Source: Planctomycetia bacterium (GTDB taxonomy: Bacteria; Planctomycetota; Planctomycetia; Pirellulales; UBA1268). Taken from it: a DNA stretch of 18,230 nucleotides. Of the stretch, positions 1-7,837 are shown one piece after another. The notes under the pieces are model-generated. The model made no database searches, was not told the origin of the DNA, and was given only the letters and a program-made list of their open reading frames with translations. Position numbers and translations under genes: made by a program. The number at the start of each line of letters is the position of its first letter. The first letter of the stretch is position 1. The stretch spans positions 1 to 18,230 of the forward strand of contig RFPF01000031.1 of assembly GCA_009926295.1 (NCBI GenBank), in the 5' to 3' direction.

Positions 1-43
1 GCGTGGGCACCTTCACAACGGGCGGCGGCGGGAGAACACCCCG

Positions 44-682
44 ATGTTTTTGACGGAAAATGGGCTGTTTCAGTTCGTGGCGTTTCTGAGCAGTGGCGGC
101 AACCACGGGTTCGAGGGCTTCTGGGCTGAGGCTGGCCCCGGGATCCGGCAGGCGGCCGCAGCCAGCCTGCGCCAGCATCTCGTGGTCGACAAGTTCAACC
201 ACGTCGATTCCAGCGCCGTGGACGATGTCGAGGCCGATGTCGTGCTCAAGCTCAAGTCCCTCGCTGCCCGTCCGGGGCGTGCGGCGTTCGATCCCGAGCG
301 CGTCGGCTGGTCGCCGGCGGGGCTCGCCAAGTGGCTCCGTGTCGTCGTGGGCAACGCCGCCAGCGACTGGTGCGACAAGTACCACGGGGCGAATCGTCCG
401 AAGACCGTTTCGCTCGACGACCTCGAGCTCAACGCCGGCGGCGTGCCGGCAGCCAGCCACAAGCATCCGCTCGATTCAATCATCCGTAGCGAGGAGATCG
501 AGAAGGTGCGCCGTTGCCTCAACCAGCTCTCCACCGAGGATCGGTTCTGGCTCGAGCAGACGCTGATCGAGGGCGTCAGCCAGCACGAGCTCGCGCGACA
601 GCTGAAAATGTCGCCGACGACCGTGTGGCGTCGCGTGGACGACGCCAAGGACCGTTTTCTCTCGCTCTTTCTCACGGCGTGA
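44..682 (+). CDS. ECF-type RNA polymerase sigma factor
   Basis: This 212-residue protein has the layout of a short sigma-70 family factor. A region-2-like part (about residues 55-125) carries the acidic DDVEADVVLKL stretch, then AKWLRVVVGNAASDWCDKYH, which resembles the core-binding and -10-recognition helices of ECF factors. A region 4 helix-turn-helix fills the C-terminus (about 178-205), with GVSQHELARQLKMSPTTVWR matching the usual -35-binding helix pair. A linker of about 35 residues separates them. An anti-sigma gene is not visible next to it. A GGGAGA stretch about 10 nt before the ATG can serve as ribosome site. The gene meets the minus-strand ATPase gene tail to tail, and the two stop codons overlap by 11 nt, so neither has a terminator of its own between them. 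The sigma-factor call is from motif pattern; the target promoters are unknown. Confidence 0.8.
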   Translation: MFLTENGLFQFVAFLSSGGNHGFEGFWAEAGPGIRQAAAASLRQHLVVDKFNHVDSSAVDDVEADVVLKLKSLAARPGRAAFDPERVGWSPAGLAKWLRVVVGNAASDWCDKYHGANRPKTVSLDDLELNAGGVPAASHKHPLDSIIRSEEIEKVRRCLNQLSTEDRFWLEQTLIEGVSQHELARQLKMSPTTVWRRVDDAKDRFLSLFLTA

Positions 683-3107
683 CGGGGATCGCCGCGCCGA
701 GACCCTCGGCGTGCGACTCGTGACACGTGAAGAACACAACCTGGTGGCGGTCGGCGGCGAAATCCCTGAGCAGCCTCTTCGCCTGCTCGCGGCGCTCGGC
801 ATCGAGATCGACGAACGGGTCGTCGAGCACGATGAAGCCGGGGGGCGTCCCGAGGTGGACCTCCGCGAGCGCGAGCCGCAGCACGAGCGCGAGCGCCGAC
901 ACCGCGCCCTGCGAGAGAAATTCGGGACGCAGCGTGACGCCGCCGCGGGTCACGTATACCGGCACGTCGGCGTTGAATTCGAGGGCATCCTCGCCGCCGG
1001 TGATCCTGCGGAACCACTCCGTCACCCGCGCCGTGAAGCCGGCGAGCGGGTCGGCCTGCTGCTCACCCTCGACCTCGTCGAGCACCGCGAGGATCCGCTC
1101 GTAGGCCCGCCCCTCGCTGAGCGTCCGCTGGAAAACCTGCTCCAACCGCTCCGCCTCCTCGGCGAGCTCCGTGGCGGAGCGATCGCCGATCGCGTCCATG
1201 AGCTGCTGCTGCCTGGCCGCAAGCTCCCTGAGCTCGGTGGGCCGGTCCTGATTTTCCGCTTCGCGACGCGCGAGTTCCGCGAGAAAGGCGTCGGGCGTGG
1301 CGAAGCCCTCGGGCACCGTCGGCAGCGCGCGAAGCAGCGTCTCGCTCGCCTCGATCTCGGATTCCAGTTTCACGAGTGTCGACAGCAGCTGCTGCTGCGT
1401 CTGGTACTTGTCGGTCCAGAGCTTGATGTTTTCCGTGTGGATTCGCAGCGTGCCGTTCTCGGTGGCGATCGTGCCATCGACCCTGTCGATCTCGGCGGTG
1501 AGCACCGCGGGATCGCGGGTCTGCGGCAGATCCGCGAGGGCGCCGATCTCCTCCTCCCACTGCTCGAACGTCTTGCCTCCCAGCCGGGCTTCAAACGCCG
1601 TCTTCCTGAGGTTCGCCGCGGCGACGAGGTCGGCATGCCGCTTGACTGCGGCCTTCACGTCCACGAGCGACTCCGCCCGGCATTCCGCGAGCAGCACCTG
1701 CTCGCGGGCCGTGTCACGTTCGAGCCCCTCGAAGACGGCGGCGACGTCTCCCTCGCCACTCGTCACGGTGATCGCGAGGCCGCCCGCCTCGACCTTCAGC
1801 CGTGACTTCGCCACGCCCGAAAGCCCGCCACCCACGGTGACGTCACGGGCGGGCTCCGCGGCCTCCTCGATCCTCACCGTGAGCGATTCCACGGCCGTGA
1901 TCTCGTAGGCCAGCTTCTGGGCCTCGATCCGATTGCGGGCGTCCTTGATGCGCTCGGCGACTTGCTCGAGTTCCTCGACCACCTCGGCCGGAGGCCGGAA
2001 GGCGGCCTTCGCCGTCTGGTCGGCGTCGAGCCACGCCTGCCGGGCGTCGCGCAGCGTCGCGAACTCGGACTTTTGCTTTTCAGCCTCCACCCGCCGGCGG
2101 GCGTTCTCCCGCTCCGTGACGAGGGCGTGCTTCTGCGCCTTGAGATCATCGAGCTGCTTTTGGACTGCAGTCTCTCCCACTTCGGCCGTCTTCCAATTCA
2201 GCAGGATCTCGGAGAGGCCGACCCTGGTCGTGCGGAAGCCGTCGAGTCGCGTCGCCACCAGACGCCGTTCCGCGAGCCCGTCGCGGAGTGGACCGCCCCT
2301 GGCGAGAAAATCACGGTCGGCGGCCATCTGGGCTTCGAGGGCGGCAAGCGCGGCCGACACGCCGTCGAGCTGTTCCTCGGCGCTCCGCAGGTCGGCGAGC
2401 TCCCCGCTTTTGGCTTGCCATTCATACCACGCCTCGAGGATCGGCCCGACCTGCTGCACCCATGGGTATTGCGGTCCGCGTTCCCGGCCCTGCGAGTCGC
2501 GTTCGGGCTTGGCGCTCGCCCGATCCCAGTGGCTGAAACAGGCGACAATCTTTTCGGTCAACGCCTTGCGGAGCCGCTCGGGCCCGACGATGCCCCCGGC
2601 TCCTGCCGACTGGGCCAGCACGTCGGCAACGGGACGCAGCTGATCCTCATTCGCCGCCGTCGCGAGCGCGTCGATCGTGCGGGCCAACTCAGCCTGGCCC
2701 GTCGAGAGCACGAGCCGGCCCGTGGCCTCGTTGTGGCCGAGCAGGGTGGCGATCTTTTCCTGCACCTTCGCGGGATCGGCGATCGCCGCGGAGCCCGCCG
2801 CCGCAAGCGTGCTCGACTGGCCGGCCCCCCAGCGCTTCGTGAGCGTCCATTCTTTGCCTTCGTGTTCGAACACGAGCGTGACGGCCGCGTGGTCGCCTTC
2901 GGGCTTGGGATACCAGCGCCCGACGGCCGCCTCCGCCTGCTTCTTCGTCTGCGCCGTGGGCGTGAAGAGCGCGTGGTGGAGCGCGTGCCGCAGCGTCGAT
3001 TTTCCGGCTTCGTTCGGCCCGAGGAACACGGCCACCGGCCGCGCGAAATCGAAGCTGCGGTCGAGCGTGCCGCCGAAGGGATGCAGCCGGATGCCCTTGA
3101 GGATCAT
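672..3107 (-). CDS. Rad50/SbcC/YhaN-like SMC-type ATPase, no zinc hook
   Basis: This 811-residue ATPase has an ABC/SMC head split by a long coiled coil. Walker A GPNEAGKST is at residues 30-38. The ABC signature LSQGA is at about 731-735, Walker B FIVLDD at about 758-763, the D-loop DPFVDLD follows, and the H-loop histidine is in FFTCHES at about 796. The middle, about 180-680, is rich in Glu, Arg, Ala and Leu as in coiled coils. I find only three cysteines and no CxxC, so the Rad50 zinc hook is absent, as in the shorter YhaN-like branch. Such proteins control a Mre11-type nuclease at DNA ends. The ATG overlaps the stop of the upstream nuclease gene as ATGA, which indicates translational coupling and supports this start. 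The frame stays open upstream to 3815, but that part is antisense-style low-complexity Arg-rich sequence inside the nuclease gene and is not used. Confidence 0.88.
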   Translation of the reverse strand: MILKGIRLHPFGGTLDRSFDFARPVAVFLGPNEAGKSTLRHALHHALFTPTAQTKKQAEAAVGRWYPKPEGDHAAVTLVFEHEGKEWTLTKRWGAGQSSTLAAAGSAAIADPAKVQEKIATLLGHNEATGRLVLSTGQAELARTIDALATAANEDQLRPVADVLAQSAGAGGIVGPERLRKALTEKIVACFSHWDRASAKPERDSQGRERGPQYPWVQQVGPILEAWYEWQAKSGELADLRSAEEQLDGVSAALAALEAQMAADRDFLARGGPLRDGLAERRLVATRLDGFRTTRVGLSEILLNWKTAEVGETAVQKQLDDLKAQKHALVTERENARRRVEAEKQKSEFATLRDARQAWLDADQTAKAAFRPPAEVVEELEQVAERIKDARNRIEAQKLAYEITAVESLTVRIEEAAEPARDVTVGGGLSGVAKSRLKVEAGGLAITVTSGEGDVAAVFEGLERDTAREQVLLAECRAESLVDVKAAVKRHADLVAAANLRKTAFEARLGGKTFEQWEEEIGALADLPQTRDPAVLTAEIDRVDGTIATENGTLRIHTENIKLWTDKYQTQQQLLSTLVKLESEIEASETLLRALPTVPEGFATPDAFLAELARREAENQDRPTELRELAARQQQLMDAIGDRSATELAEEAERLEQVFQRTLSEGRAYERILAVLDEVEGEQQADPLAGFTARVTEWFRRITGGEDALEFNADVPVYVTRGGVTLRPEFLSQGAVSALALVLRLALAEVHLGTPPGFIVLDDPFVDLDAERREQAKRLLRDFAADRHQVVFFTCHESHAEGLGAAIPVTP

Positions 3108-4231
3108 GTGCCGAGGTCCCGGAAGAGTTGGTGCGCGAGCCAGGCCGCGTCGGCATGCTGTTCGTCGCCCAAAAGCCGCGCGAGCAGCGTGTGTTGCAGG
3201 CTGTCGGTCGGGTATTCGGCGGCGAGCATCTCCGCATCGAGCTCGTGCTCGATCGAGGCATCGTCGGTGACCGAAAAAAACTGTTCCTTCAACCCAGCCA
3301 TGACCGCTTCGAGGGCCGCACGGTCGGCGGCCTTGAGCCGGCCTGTGAGCTGGAGATCGAGCACGGTATCGGCCGCTGGCAACGCAGCGCAGGCCTGCCC
3401 GAGGGCTTCGACGTCGGCCGCCGTACGGAGCGTCTTCGAAAGCCGCGTGAACCGCACGCCGCCGGTCGAGAGCTGCTCGAAGCGGTTCACGCCGTCGGCC
3501 TCGACCTCGAGATACCACGCATGTCCCGGATGACGGCACTTCACGGAATCGGGCGTGTGGATGCCCGGCATGAAGAACGCGGGCGATCCTCCGGCGTCGG
3601 GCGCCGGATCGGGCACATGGATGTGGCCGAGCAGCCAGGTGGCCACGCCCGCGGCGCGGAGCTCCTCCTGCCGCATCGTGAAATAACGGCCCTCCGCATC
3701 GAGGCCGAGCCCGTCGACGTTGCCGTGCGCGATCCCGACGTGGATCACGCCGGGCTCCTTCGCCGCATCGCGCACCCACCCGATGAGCGACTCGGTGCCG
3801 TGCTTCGAGGGACACGGGCAGGGATAGAACCTGACGTGCTCGCCATCCACCTCGAAGGCGGCGACCTCCGGCCGCACGAGCGCGCGGATCGCCCGGTTTC
3901 CCACGGCCTCCTCGAACGTCTTCCAGAGCTGGCTCTGCGGGCCCTCGTAGAAATCGTGGTTGCCCGGGAGGACGAGGACGTCGCCGCTGAACGTCGCGAG
4001 CGCATCGACTGTGTCCTTGATGTCGCGCTTGGCCACGGTGGGCCGGTCGAAGAGGTCGCCCGCCACGACGAAAAAGTGCGCCTGCCGCCGGTTTGCCTCC
4101 GCGACGAGGCGCTTCAGGGCTTCGATCCGCTCCGCGACGAGCCGGGCGCGCACCTCCGGTTCGCCAGCGTAGCGCTGGAAGGCGAGGCCGAGGTGGTTGT
4201 CGGCGGTATGGACGATGCGGACCGGGGGCAT
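3104..4231 (-). CDS. Mre11/SbcD-like metallophosphoesterase nuclease
   Basis: This 375-residue protein belongs to the calcineurin-like phosphoesterases used as DNA repair nucleases. The metal-binding motifs are in order: HTADNHLG at residues 8-15 (D11, H13), GDLFD at 58-62, GNHD at 90-93, then IAHGN and LLGHIHVP further on. The family cuts DNA ends with Mn2+ and works as a complex with a Rad50-like ATPase, which is exactly the next gene (4-nt ATGA overlap). The start MPPVRIVHTADNH is chosen because a strong ribosome site, GAGGAAGGA, ends about 8 nt before it. An open frame reaches 4282, but those 17 residues overlap the upstream gene and are unlike the family. The DUF932-like gene ends 28 nt upstream, so this is an internal gene of a four-gene operon. 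The C-terminal part of about 100 residues, rich in Leu and Ala, probably holds the ATPase-docking helices. Confidence 0.9.
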   Translation of the reverse strand: MPPVRIVHTADNHLGLAFQRYAGEPEVRARLVAERIEALKRLVAEANRRQAHFFVVAGDLFDRPTVAKRDIKDTVDALATFSGDVLVLPGNHDFYEGPQSQLWKTFEEAVGNRAIRALVRPEVAAFEVDGEHVRFYPCPCPSKHGTESLIGWVRDAAKEPGVIHVGIAHGNVDGLGLDAEGRYFTMRQEELRAAGVATWLLGHIHVPDPAPDAGGSPAFFMPGIHTPDSVKCRHPGHAWYLEVEADGVNRFEQLSTGGVRFTRLSKTLRTAADVEALGQACAALPAADTVLDLQLTGRLKAADRAALEAVMAGLKEQFFSVTDDASIEHELDAEMLAAEYPTDSLQHTLLARLLGDEQHADAAWLAHQLFRDLGT

Positions 4232-4259
4232 GCGTGATTCCTTCCTCGTGGGCCCGGCG

Positions 4260-5411
4260 TCAGCCGCGGCCAGCCGGCCCATCTTCGGTCATTCCCGCCC
4301 CGCTGGGAACGCCCCGTCGCAGGAACAGGTCGGTGAACTCCGGCACCTGCTCGGCCGTGCCCTCGAGATCGTACTCATCCGAGATCGTGGTCCCGATCCA
4401 GGACTGGAGCGGCCGCTCGTTCCCCGCATCGGTGAGGTGCGTCGCGACTTCGCTGGCGAGGTTGAGCAGGTCGTAAACCCGACACTTCACCGGCAACAGC
4501 CGCTGGCGGCGGGTCGGCAGCGTGTCGACGTTCGTCAGCCCGTAGAACTCCTGAACCCGGCCGGTGAGCTCGTCGAATCGCTCGAGAACCTGGAGCTTGT
4601 CGGTCGGATCGATGCCGCCCATCTTCACGAGCCGCTTGCCGAGTTCGGCGGCATCGCGCACGCTCGCCCACGATCCCTGGGCCGCGAGGAACCGCTCCCG
4701 GATGGCGGCATAGCCGTCGGCGTGGTCGAAGCATTCGATCGCCCGCCGCAGCGTGTGCCGCGGATCCGCACCCCGCGGCAGCTCGCTTGCGAACGCGCGA
4801 TGGTAGCCCACCATGCCGTTGGCGCAGAGCAGCCTCATCAGCGCGACGTGGATCCGGGCGTTGCCGAATCCGTCGATGGGCGCTTCGAGAACGAAGCGGT
4901 TGGAAAAATCGTCCGGGCCGATCTTCAGGGCCCGCTCGCCGCTCTTGGGCGTGAACGTGCAGTCCACGCGGCCGTCGGCATAGCCGATGCGGGTGGCCCC
5001 GTAGTTGCTCGCGAGTTCGGCCGCCTCGGCGATCGTGACGAGCCGCTCGCTCGGCCGGGAAGCGGCGAGCGCGAGCGGCTGCTTCTCCGGGCTGCGCTCG
5101 ATCGTGATGCGGACTTCGTCCGCCCGCGACCTCTCGCAGATCCTTTGAAACACCTCCTCGGGCCGGAAGTAGCGAAACGTGCTGGCGCCGAAGCGGTAGC
5201 GGGCGAAGATCGACTTCCAGAACCGCGTCGAAACGCGGCATTGCTCGCCGTCGAGGTCGACCAAGGCCTTCGTGGGCAGGGGGTCGTTGGGCGAGCGGAA
5301 CGCCGGGCCGTCGCCCATCGAGAGGACGCGGATCGAACGCAGCGGGATCACCCGCGCGTCGATCGTCTGCTCGAGTTCACGCACATCGATGCTGCTGGGT
5401 CGGTTTCTCAT
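4260..5411 (-). CDS. DUF932-like protein (phage/plasmid-type, unknown function)
   Basis: The 383-residue product resembles DUF932 (the phage/plasmid-like TIGR03299 group). The best match is the block at about 171-205, where VLEAPIDGFGNARIHVALMR is followed by LLCANGM (194-200); this corresponds to the family's conserved Arg...Leu-Cys-x-Asn-Gly stretch. An N-terminal part (40-130) mentions a FWKSIFARYRFG helix and an Arg/Glu-rich segment. The last 20 residues are Gly/Pro-rich and probably unstructured. No signal peptide or membrane segment is present. It starts 1 nt after the stop of the helicase gene and ends 28 nt before the SbcD-like gene, so it is an integral operon member. The biochemical activity of the family is not known to me. 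The setting with a helicase and a nuclease pair suggests nucleic acid binding, which is inference. Family assignment is by motif memory only. Confidence 0.6.
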   Translation of the reverse strand: MRNRPSSIDVRELEQTIDARVIPLRSIRVLSMGDGPAFRSPNDPLPTKALVDLDGEQCRVSTRFWKSIFARYRFGASTFRYFRPEEVFQRICERSRADEVRITIERSPEKQPLALAASRPSERLVTIAEAAELASNYGATRIGYADGRVDCTFTPKSGERALKIGPDDFSNRFVLEAPIDGFGNARIHVALMRLLCANGMVGYHRAFASELPRGADPRHTLRRAIECFDHADGYAAIRERFLAAQGSWASVRDAAELGKRLVKMGGIDPTDKLQVLERFDELTGRVQEFYGLTNVDTLPTRRQRLLPVKCRVYDLLNLASEVATHLTDAGNERPLQSWIGTTISDEYDLEGTAEQVPEFTDLFLRRGVPSGAGMTEDGPAGRG

Positions 5412-5412
5412 C

Positions 5413-6630
5413 TCACTGCTCCGGGTTCGGTGTCGTCAGGTCCCTGGCTCTTCTACGCTTCCGGCGGTTGACCGATTCGGCCGTGGCGTAGCACCAGCGG
5501 CTGATGGACCGCAGTCCGCCATGGCGACGCTGGTCGCGATCGGGCCCGGCCGGACGGCCCGCCTCGGCCTGGGAAATCGCGAGCAGAAGCTCGAGCATCC
5601 TCGCGCTCGCCGTCTCCACGCGGTCGTTGACGCCGATCGACTTCCAGCCAGTGCCGTCCTGGACGTGCTGCACGGCTGCAGGAGCCGTCGCCGTGAAGGG
5701 ATGGCGGGTGTCGGCGCACTGCACGATGTTCTTGTGCGGCAGGTCGGCGACGCGCCGGAGCACCCGGCCGGCCATCTGCACCGTCGGCCCGCGGCCGGCC
5801 GGTCTGCAGAAGACGGTCGCGAGGGCGGGGCAGTCGAAACCCTCCGTCAGCACTCCGGCGCTGAGGATCACGCGGCATCCGCCGGCCTCGAACCGGGCGA
5901 TCTGGGCGTCGCGGTCGCTCGTCGCCGTCACGACCTCGCACCCCACGCCTGCCGCCGACATGAGGACTGCACAGGCACGGCATTCGGCGAGCGTCCGAAA
6001 GAAGACGAGCGTGCGGCCCCAGCGGTCGGGCTCGCGCAGCCAGGCCGCGGCCACCGACTCGGGCGTGTAGCAGCCGAGTGTGTAGTGGGCAAAGGGGCTG
6101 AGATAGCCTTCGAGCACGAGCTGGCGAATTCCGGCATCGCGGACGCTGCGTTCGAAACAGAGGCCGAGCCGGTCGGAACGGTAGGGCGTGGCCGTGAGCC
6201 CGAGCACCTTCACGGGCCCGACCGCCGCATGCAGCGAGGCCATGCTCCGCGTGGCGTCGTGATGCGCCTCGTCCACGATGAGCAGGTCGCCCCGTGGCGG
6301 CGACTTGTCGAACATCGACACGGTGCGGAGTTCCACGCCGAAGCCGCGCTCGCGGTTCTCCCGTTCGACTTGGGCGAGGAGGTTGCGCCGCATCGCCGCC
6401 CACACCACCCGCATGCCGCGCGTCTCCTGGGCCCACTTCGCCACCAGCAGGCCCATCACCGTCTTGCCGCTGCCGGTCGGGCTTTCGATGATCACCGAGC
6501 GGGCCTCCGGCAGGCTCTGCCGGCGATCCACGTGCGGCCCGGTGAGCATCTCGATCACCCGGGCCACGACCCGCTGCTGGTAGTCGCGCGGCTCGATCAG
6601 GAGGGGGGCGGCGGGATGACAGGCCTGCAT
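5413..6630 (-). CDS. Superfamily 2 DEAH-type helicase
   Basis: This 405-residue protein has the motif series of a compact SF2 helicase of the XPB/RES-III type. The Q-like PRDYQQRVV is at about 14-22, Walker A SPTGSGKT at 50-57, Walker B/motif II VDEAHH at 119-124, motif III LTATPYR at 145-151, motif V LTEGFD at 261-266, and motif VI QMAGRVLRR at 285-293. A short C-terminal tail of about 100 residues is Arg-rich (RRKRRRARD near the end) and may bind nucleic acid. It would use ATP to move along or open DNA. It is the first gene of the operon that runs on to the DUF932-like, SbcD-like and SbcC-like genes; its TGA is 1 nt before the next ATG. No strong ribosome site precedes the ATG. The 194-nt divergent gap upstream should hold its promoter, though I see no convincing one. 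Confidence 0.87.
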   Translation of the reverse strand: MQACHPAAPLLIEPRDYQQRVVARVIEMLTGPHVDRRQSLPEARSVIIESPTGSGKTVMGLLVAKWAQETRGMRVVWAAMRRNLLAQVERENRERGFGVELRTVSMFDKSPPRGDLLIVDEAHHDATRSMASLHAAVGPVKVLGLTATPYRSDRLGLCFERSVRDAGIRQLVLEGYLSPFAHYTLGCYTPESVAAAWLREPDRWGRTLVFFRTLAECRACAVLMSAAGVGCEVVTATSDRDAQIARFEAGGCRVILSAGVLTEGFDCPALATVFCRPAGRGPTVQMAGRVLRRVADLPHKNIVQCADTRHPFTATAPAAVQHVQDGTGWKSIGVNDRVETASARMLELLLAISQAEAGRPAGPDRDQRRHGGLRSISRWCYATAESVNRRKRRRARDLTTPNPEQ

Positions 6631-6789
6631 GGAAACACCCGTGGGCGATTTGAAGCCCCTCGGAGGGGCGGTCCATGATCTACGCCCGGCATCCCTCAGT
6701 GACCCACGAAGAAATAATCGTGGCCCTGACCGCGGATTTTTCCGGAGCGCAGCCCCGGCGAGGCCGTAATAATGGTTATGAAAACCGCG
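6631..6789. other. Divergent intergenic region
   Basis: This stretch separates the helicase operon (minus) from the YbjN-like genes (plus). It contains a 6-bp inverted repeat, CCACGA/TCGTGG (6704-6709 and 6718-6723), around an A-rich 8-nt spacer, which may be an operator or a small hairpin. I see no RNA gene and no clear promoter for the operon. Confidence 0.35.
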
Positions 6790-6818
6790 TTGTGCGGGCC
6801 GCTCCCTGACCCTACTGT
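6790..6818 (+). promoter_or_regulatory. Predicted sigma-70-like promoter giving a leaderless transcript
   Basis: TTGTGC (6790-6795) and TACTGT (6813-6818) are separated by 17 nt. Only six bases lie between the -10 element and the ATG at 6825, so transcription would start at or next to that A. The lack of any Shine-Dalgarno before the gene fits a leaderless mRNA. This is a visual match of two hexamers, not a measured start. Confidence 0.45.
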
Positions 6819-6824
6819 TTGGCC

Positions 6825-7304
6825 ATGGCGCTGACCCTCGACCAGATCGAGCAGTTTTTCGAAGCCCGACGGCTCAAGTACCGCCGGGAATCGGACCGGA
6901 TCGTGGCGGGCTTCGCGACCAAGCAGTTCCGTGACGAAAACGGCCGGTCGGGCCTGGCCATCGTCATCCGCCCAGACGAGGGTGGAAAATATCTGGAGTT
7001 GATCGCGCCGGGCCTGTACCGGTCGCGGGACTGTGAGCATCGCGGGGCCCTGTTCCAGGCGCTCCTCGACGTGACCGTGCGGACCAAGATGATCCGGTTC
7101 GAACACGACCCGTCCGATGGCGAGATCCGCTGCTCGGTGGAATGCCCGATCGAGGACGGCACCCTGACGGCGAAGCAGTTTCACCGGATGCTCGACTGCC
7201 TCGTCGACGCGATCGATCGCTGGCACCCCGTGATCCACCGGGCCATGACGGAGGGCGTCGTCGGATTCGAACCCGTCGCGCCGCTGGCGGTGGTGCCCGA
7301 CTGA
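6825..7304 (+). CDS. YbjN-like domain protein, copy 1
   Basis: The 159-residue protein looks like a YbjN-family protein, a group with a type III secretion chaperone-like alpha/beta fold. Its N-terminal helix LTLDQIEQFFEARRLKY precedes strands and a conserved block KMIRFEHDPSDGEIRCSV at about 90-107. TLTAKQFHRML and the HPVIHRAM helix close the domain. The same blocks occur in the gene at 7838 (KMLRFDYDPADGEIRPNI and DLTSRQFHRLI), so the two are paralogs. There is no signal peptide. An in-frame TTG at 6819 lies immediately upstream, but ATG at 6825 is preferred because a -10-like element ends six bases before it. It heads a run of three small same-strand genes with gaps of 78 and 38 nt. Proteins of this type have been linked to chaperone or regulatory roles, but no specific function can be read here. 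Confidence 0.72.
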   Translation: MALTLDQIEQFFEARRLKYRRESDRIVAGFATKQFRDENGRSGLAIVIRPDEGGKYLELIAPGLYRSRDCEHRGALFQALLDVTVRTKMIRFEHDPSDGEIRCSVECPIEDGTLTAKQFHRMLDCLVDAIDRWHPVIHRAMTEGVVGFEPVAPLAVVPD

Positions 7305-7382
7305 CGCGTCTTTGAAGCGCCGCGATGGCTGCCCCGTAGATCCCTGGTGGACACGACACCGGGAACCACGGGAGGCGATCAC

Positions 7383-7799
7383 ATGGCGAAGACGCTCGAG
7401 GACCTGCAGAAGATCCTCTCGGACAAGGGCTATCCCTGCCGCCGCATCCTCGATCTCTGCGTGATGGCAGAACTGCCGACGCAGACCTGCACGAACGCCA
7501 AGGGCGCGAAAACGATCGAGGTGCAGATCACCTTCGACGAGAAGAAGGGCTGCCTCACCATGGACACTCCATGGCTGCGAGTCGACTGCAGCTGCGGCAA
7601 GGACGGGATCGAGGAGGACCGTGTCATGAAGATGCTGTCGCTGATTCCGGAGTTCGCCGACGCCATGAACACGGGGCGATTCGAACAGGCCGCAAAGGGC
7701 CCGCCGCCGGCCGAGAGCCGCCTCGAGTCGATCGCCCGCCGCGCCGGGGGCGTCAATCGCCTCGCGGCGCTCCTGCGAATGCAGCACCGCAACAACTGA
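7383..7799 (+). CDS. Hypothetical protein, possibly a diverged YbjN/chaperone-like domain
   Basis: I do not recognise this 138-residue protein with confidence. It starts MAKTLEDLQKILSDKGYPC, much like the amphipathic first helix of its two YbjN-like neighbours. The middle is a likely beta region holding five cysteines, including a CSC pair (DCSCGKDG), which the neighbours lack. The C-terminus carries SRLESIARRAGGVNRLAALL, which matches ARLEELADRAGGIDALEKLL at the end of the 7838 gene. The ribosome site GGGAGG lies 7-8 nt before the ATG at 7383 and fixes the start; the frame is open a little further upstream to 7347 but without a ribosome site. It sits between two YbjN-like genes, 78 nt after the first and 38 nt before the second, so all three are likely co-transcribed. 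Confidence 0.75.
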   Translation: MAKTLEDLQKILSDKGYPCRRILDLCVMAELPTQTCTNAKGAKTIEVQITFDEKKGCLTMDTPWLRVDCSCGKDGIEEDRVMKMLSLIPEFADAMNTGRFEQAAKGPPPAESRLESIARRAGGVNRLAALLRMQHRNN

Positions 7800-7837
7800 C
7801 CCCGACACCCCACCCTGAAAGGACGAACCGACGAATC

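Noticed and set aside
70..1017. Minus-strand frame of 315 codons across the sigma factor gene
   Set aside because: It is antisense to the sigma gene, partly out of frame with the ATPase gene, and its composition is Arg/Ser-rich with no domain motif.
3108..3815. Long N-terminal extension of the ATPase reading frame
   Set aside because: It lies inside the nuclease gene in another frame, is Arg/Gly/Ala-rich, and the true ATG is set by the ATGA overlap.
711..5471. Several long plus-strand frames across the repair operon
   Set aside because: They mirror the minus-strand genes; the products are rich in His, Arg, Gly and Leu without motifs, as expected for antisense frames in GC-rich DNA.
7571..7837. 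Upstream extension of YbjN-like copy 2
   Set aside because: It overlaps the middle gene in another frame and is Arg-rich; the ATG at 7838 gives the family start.
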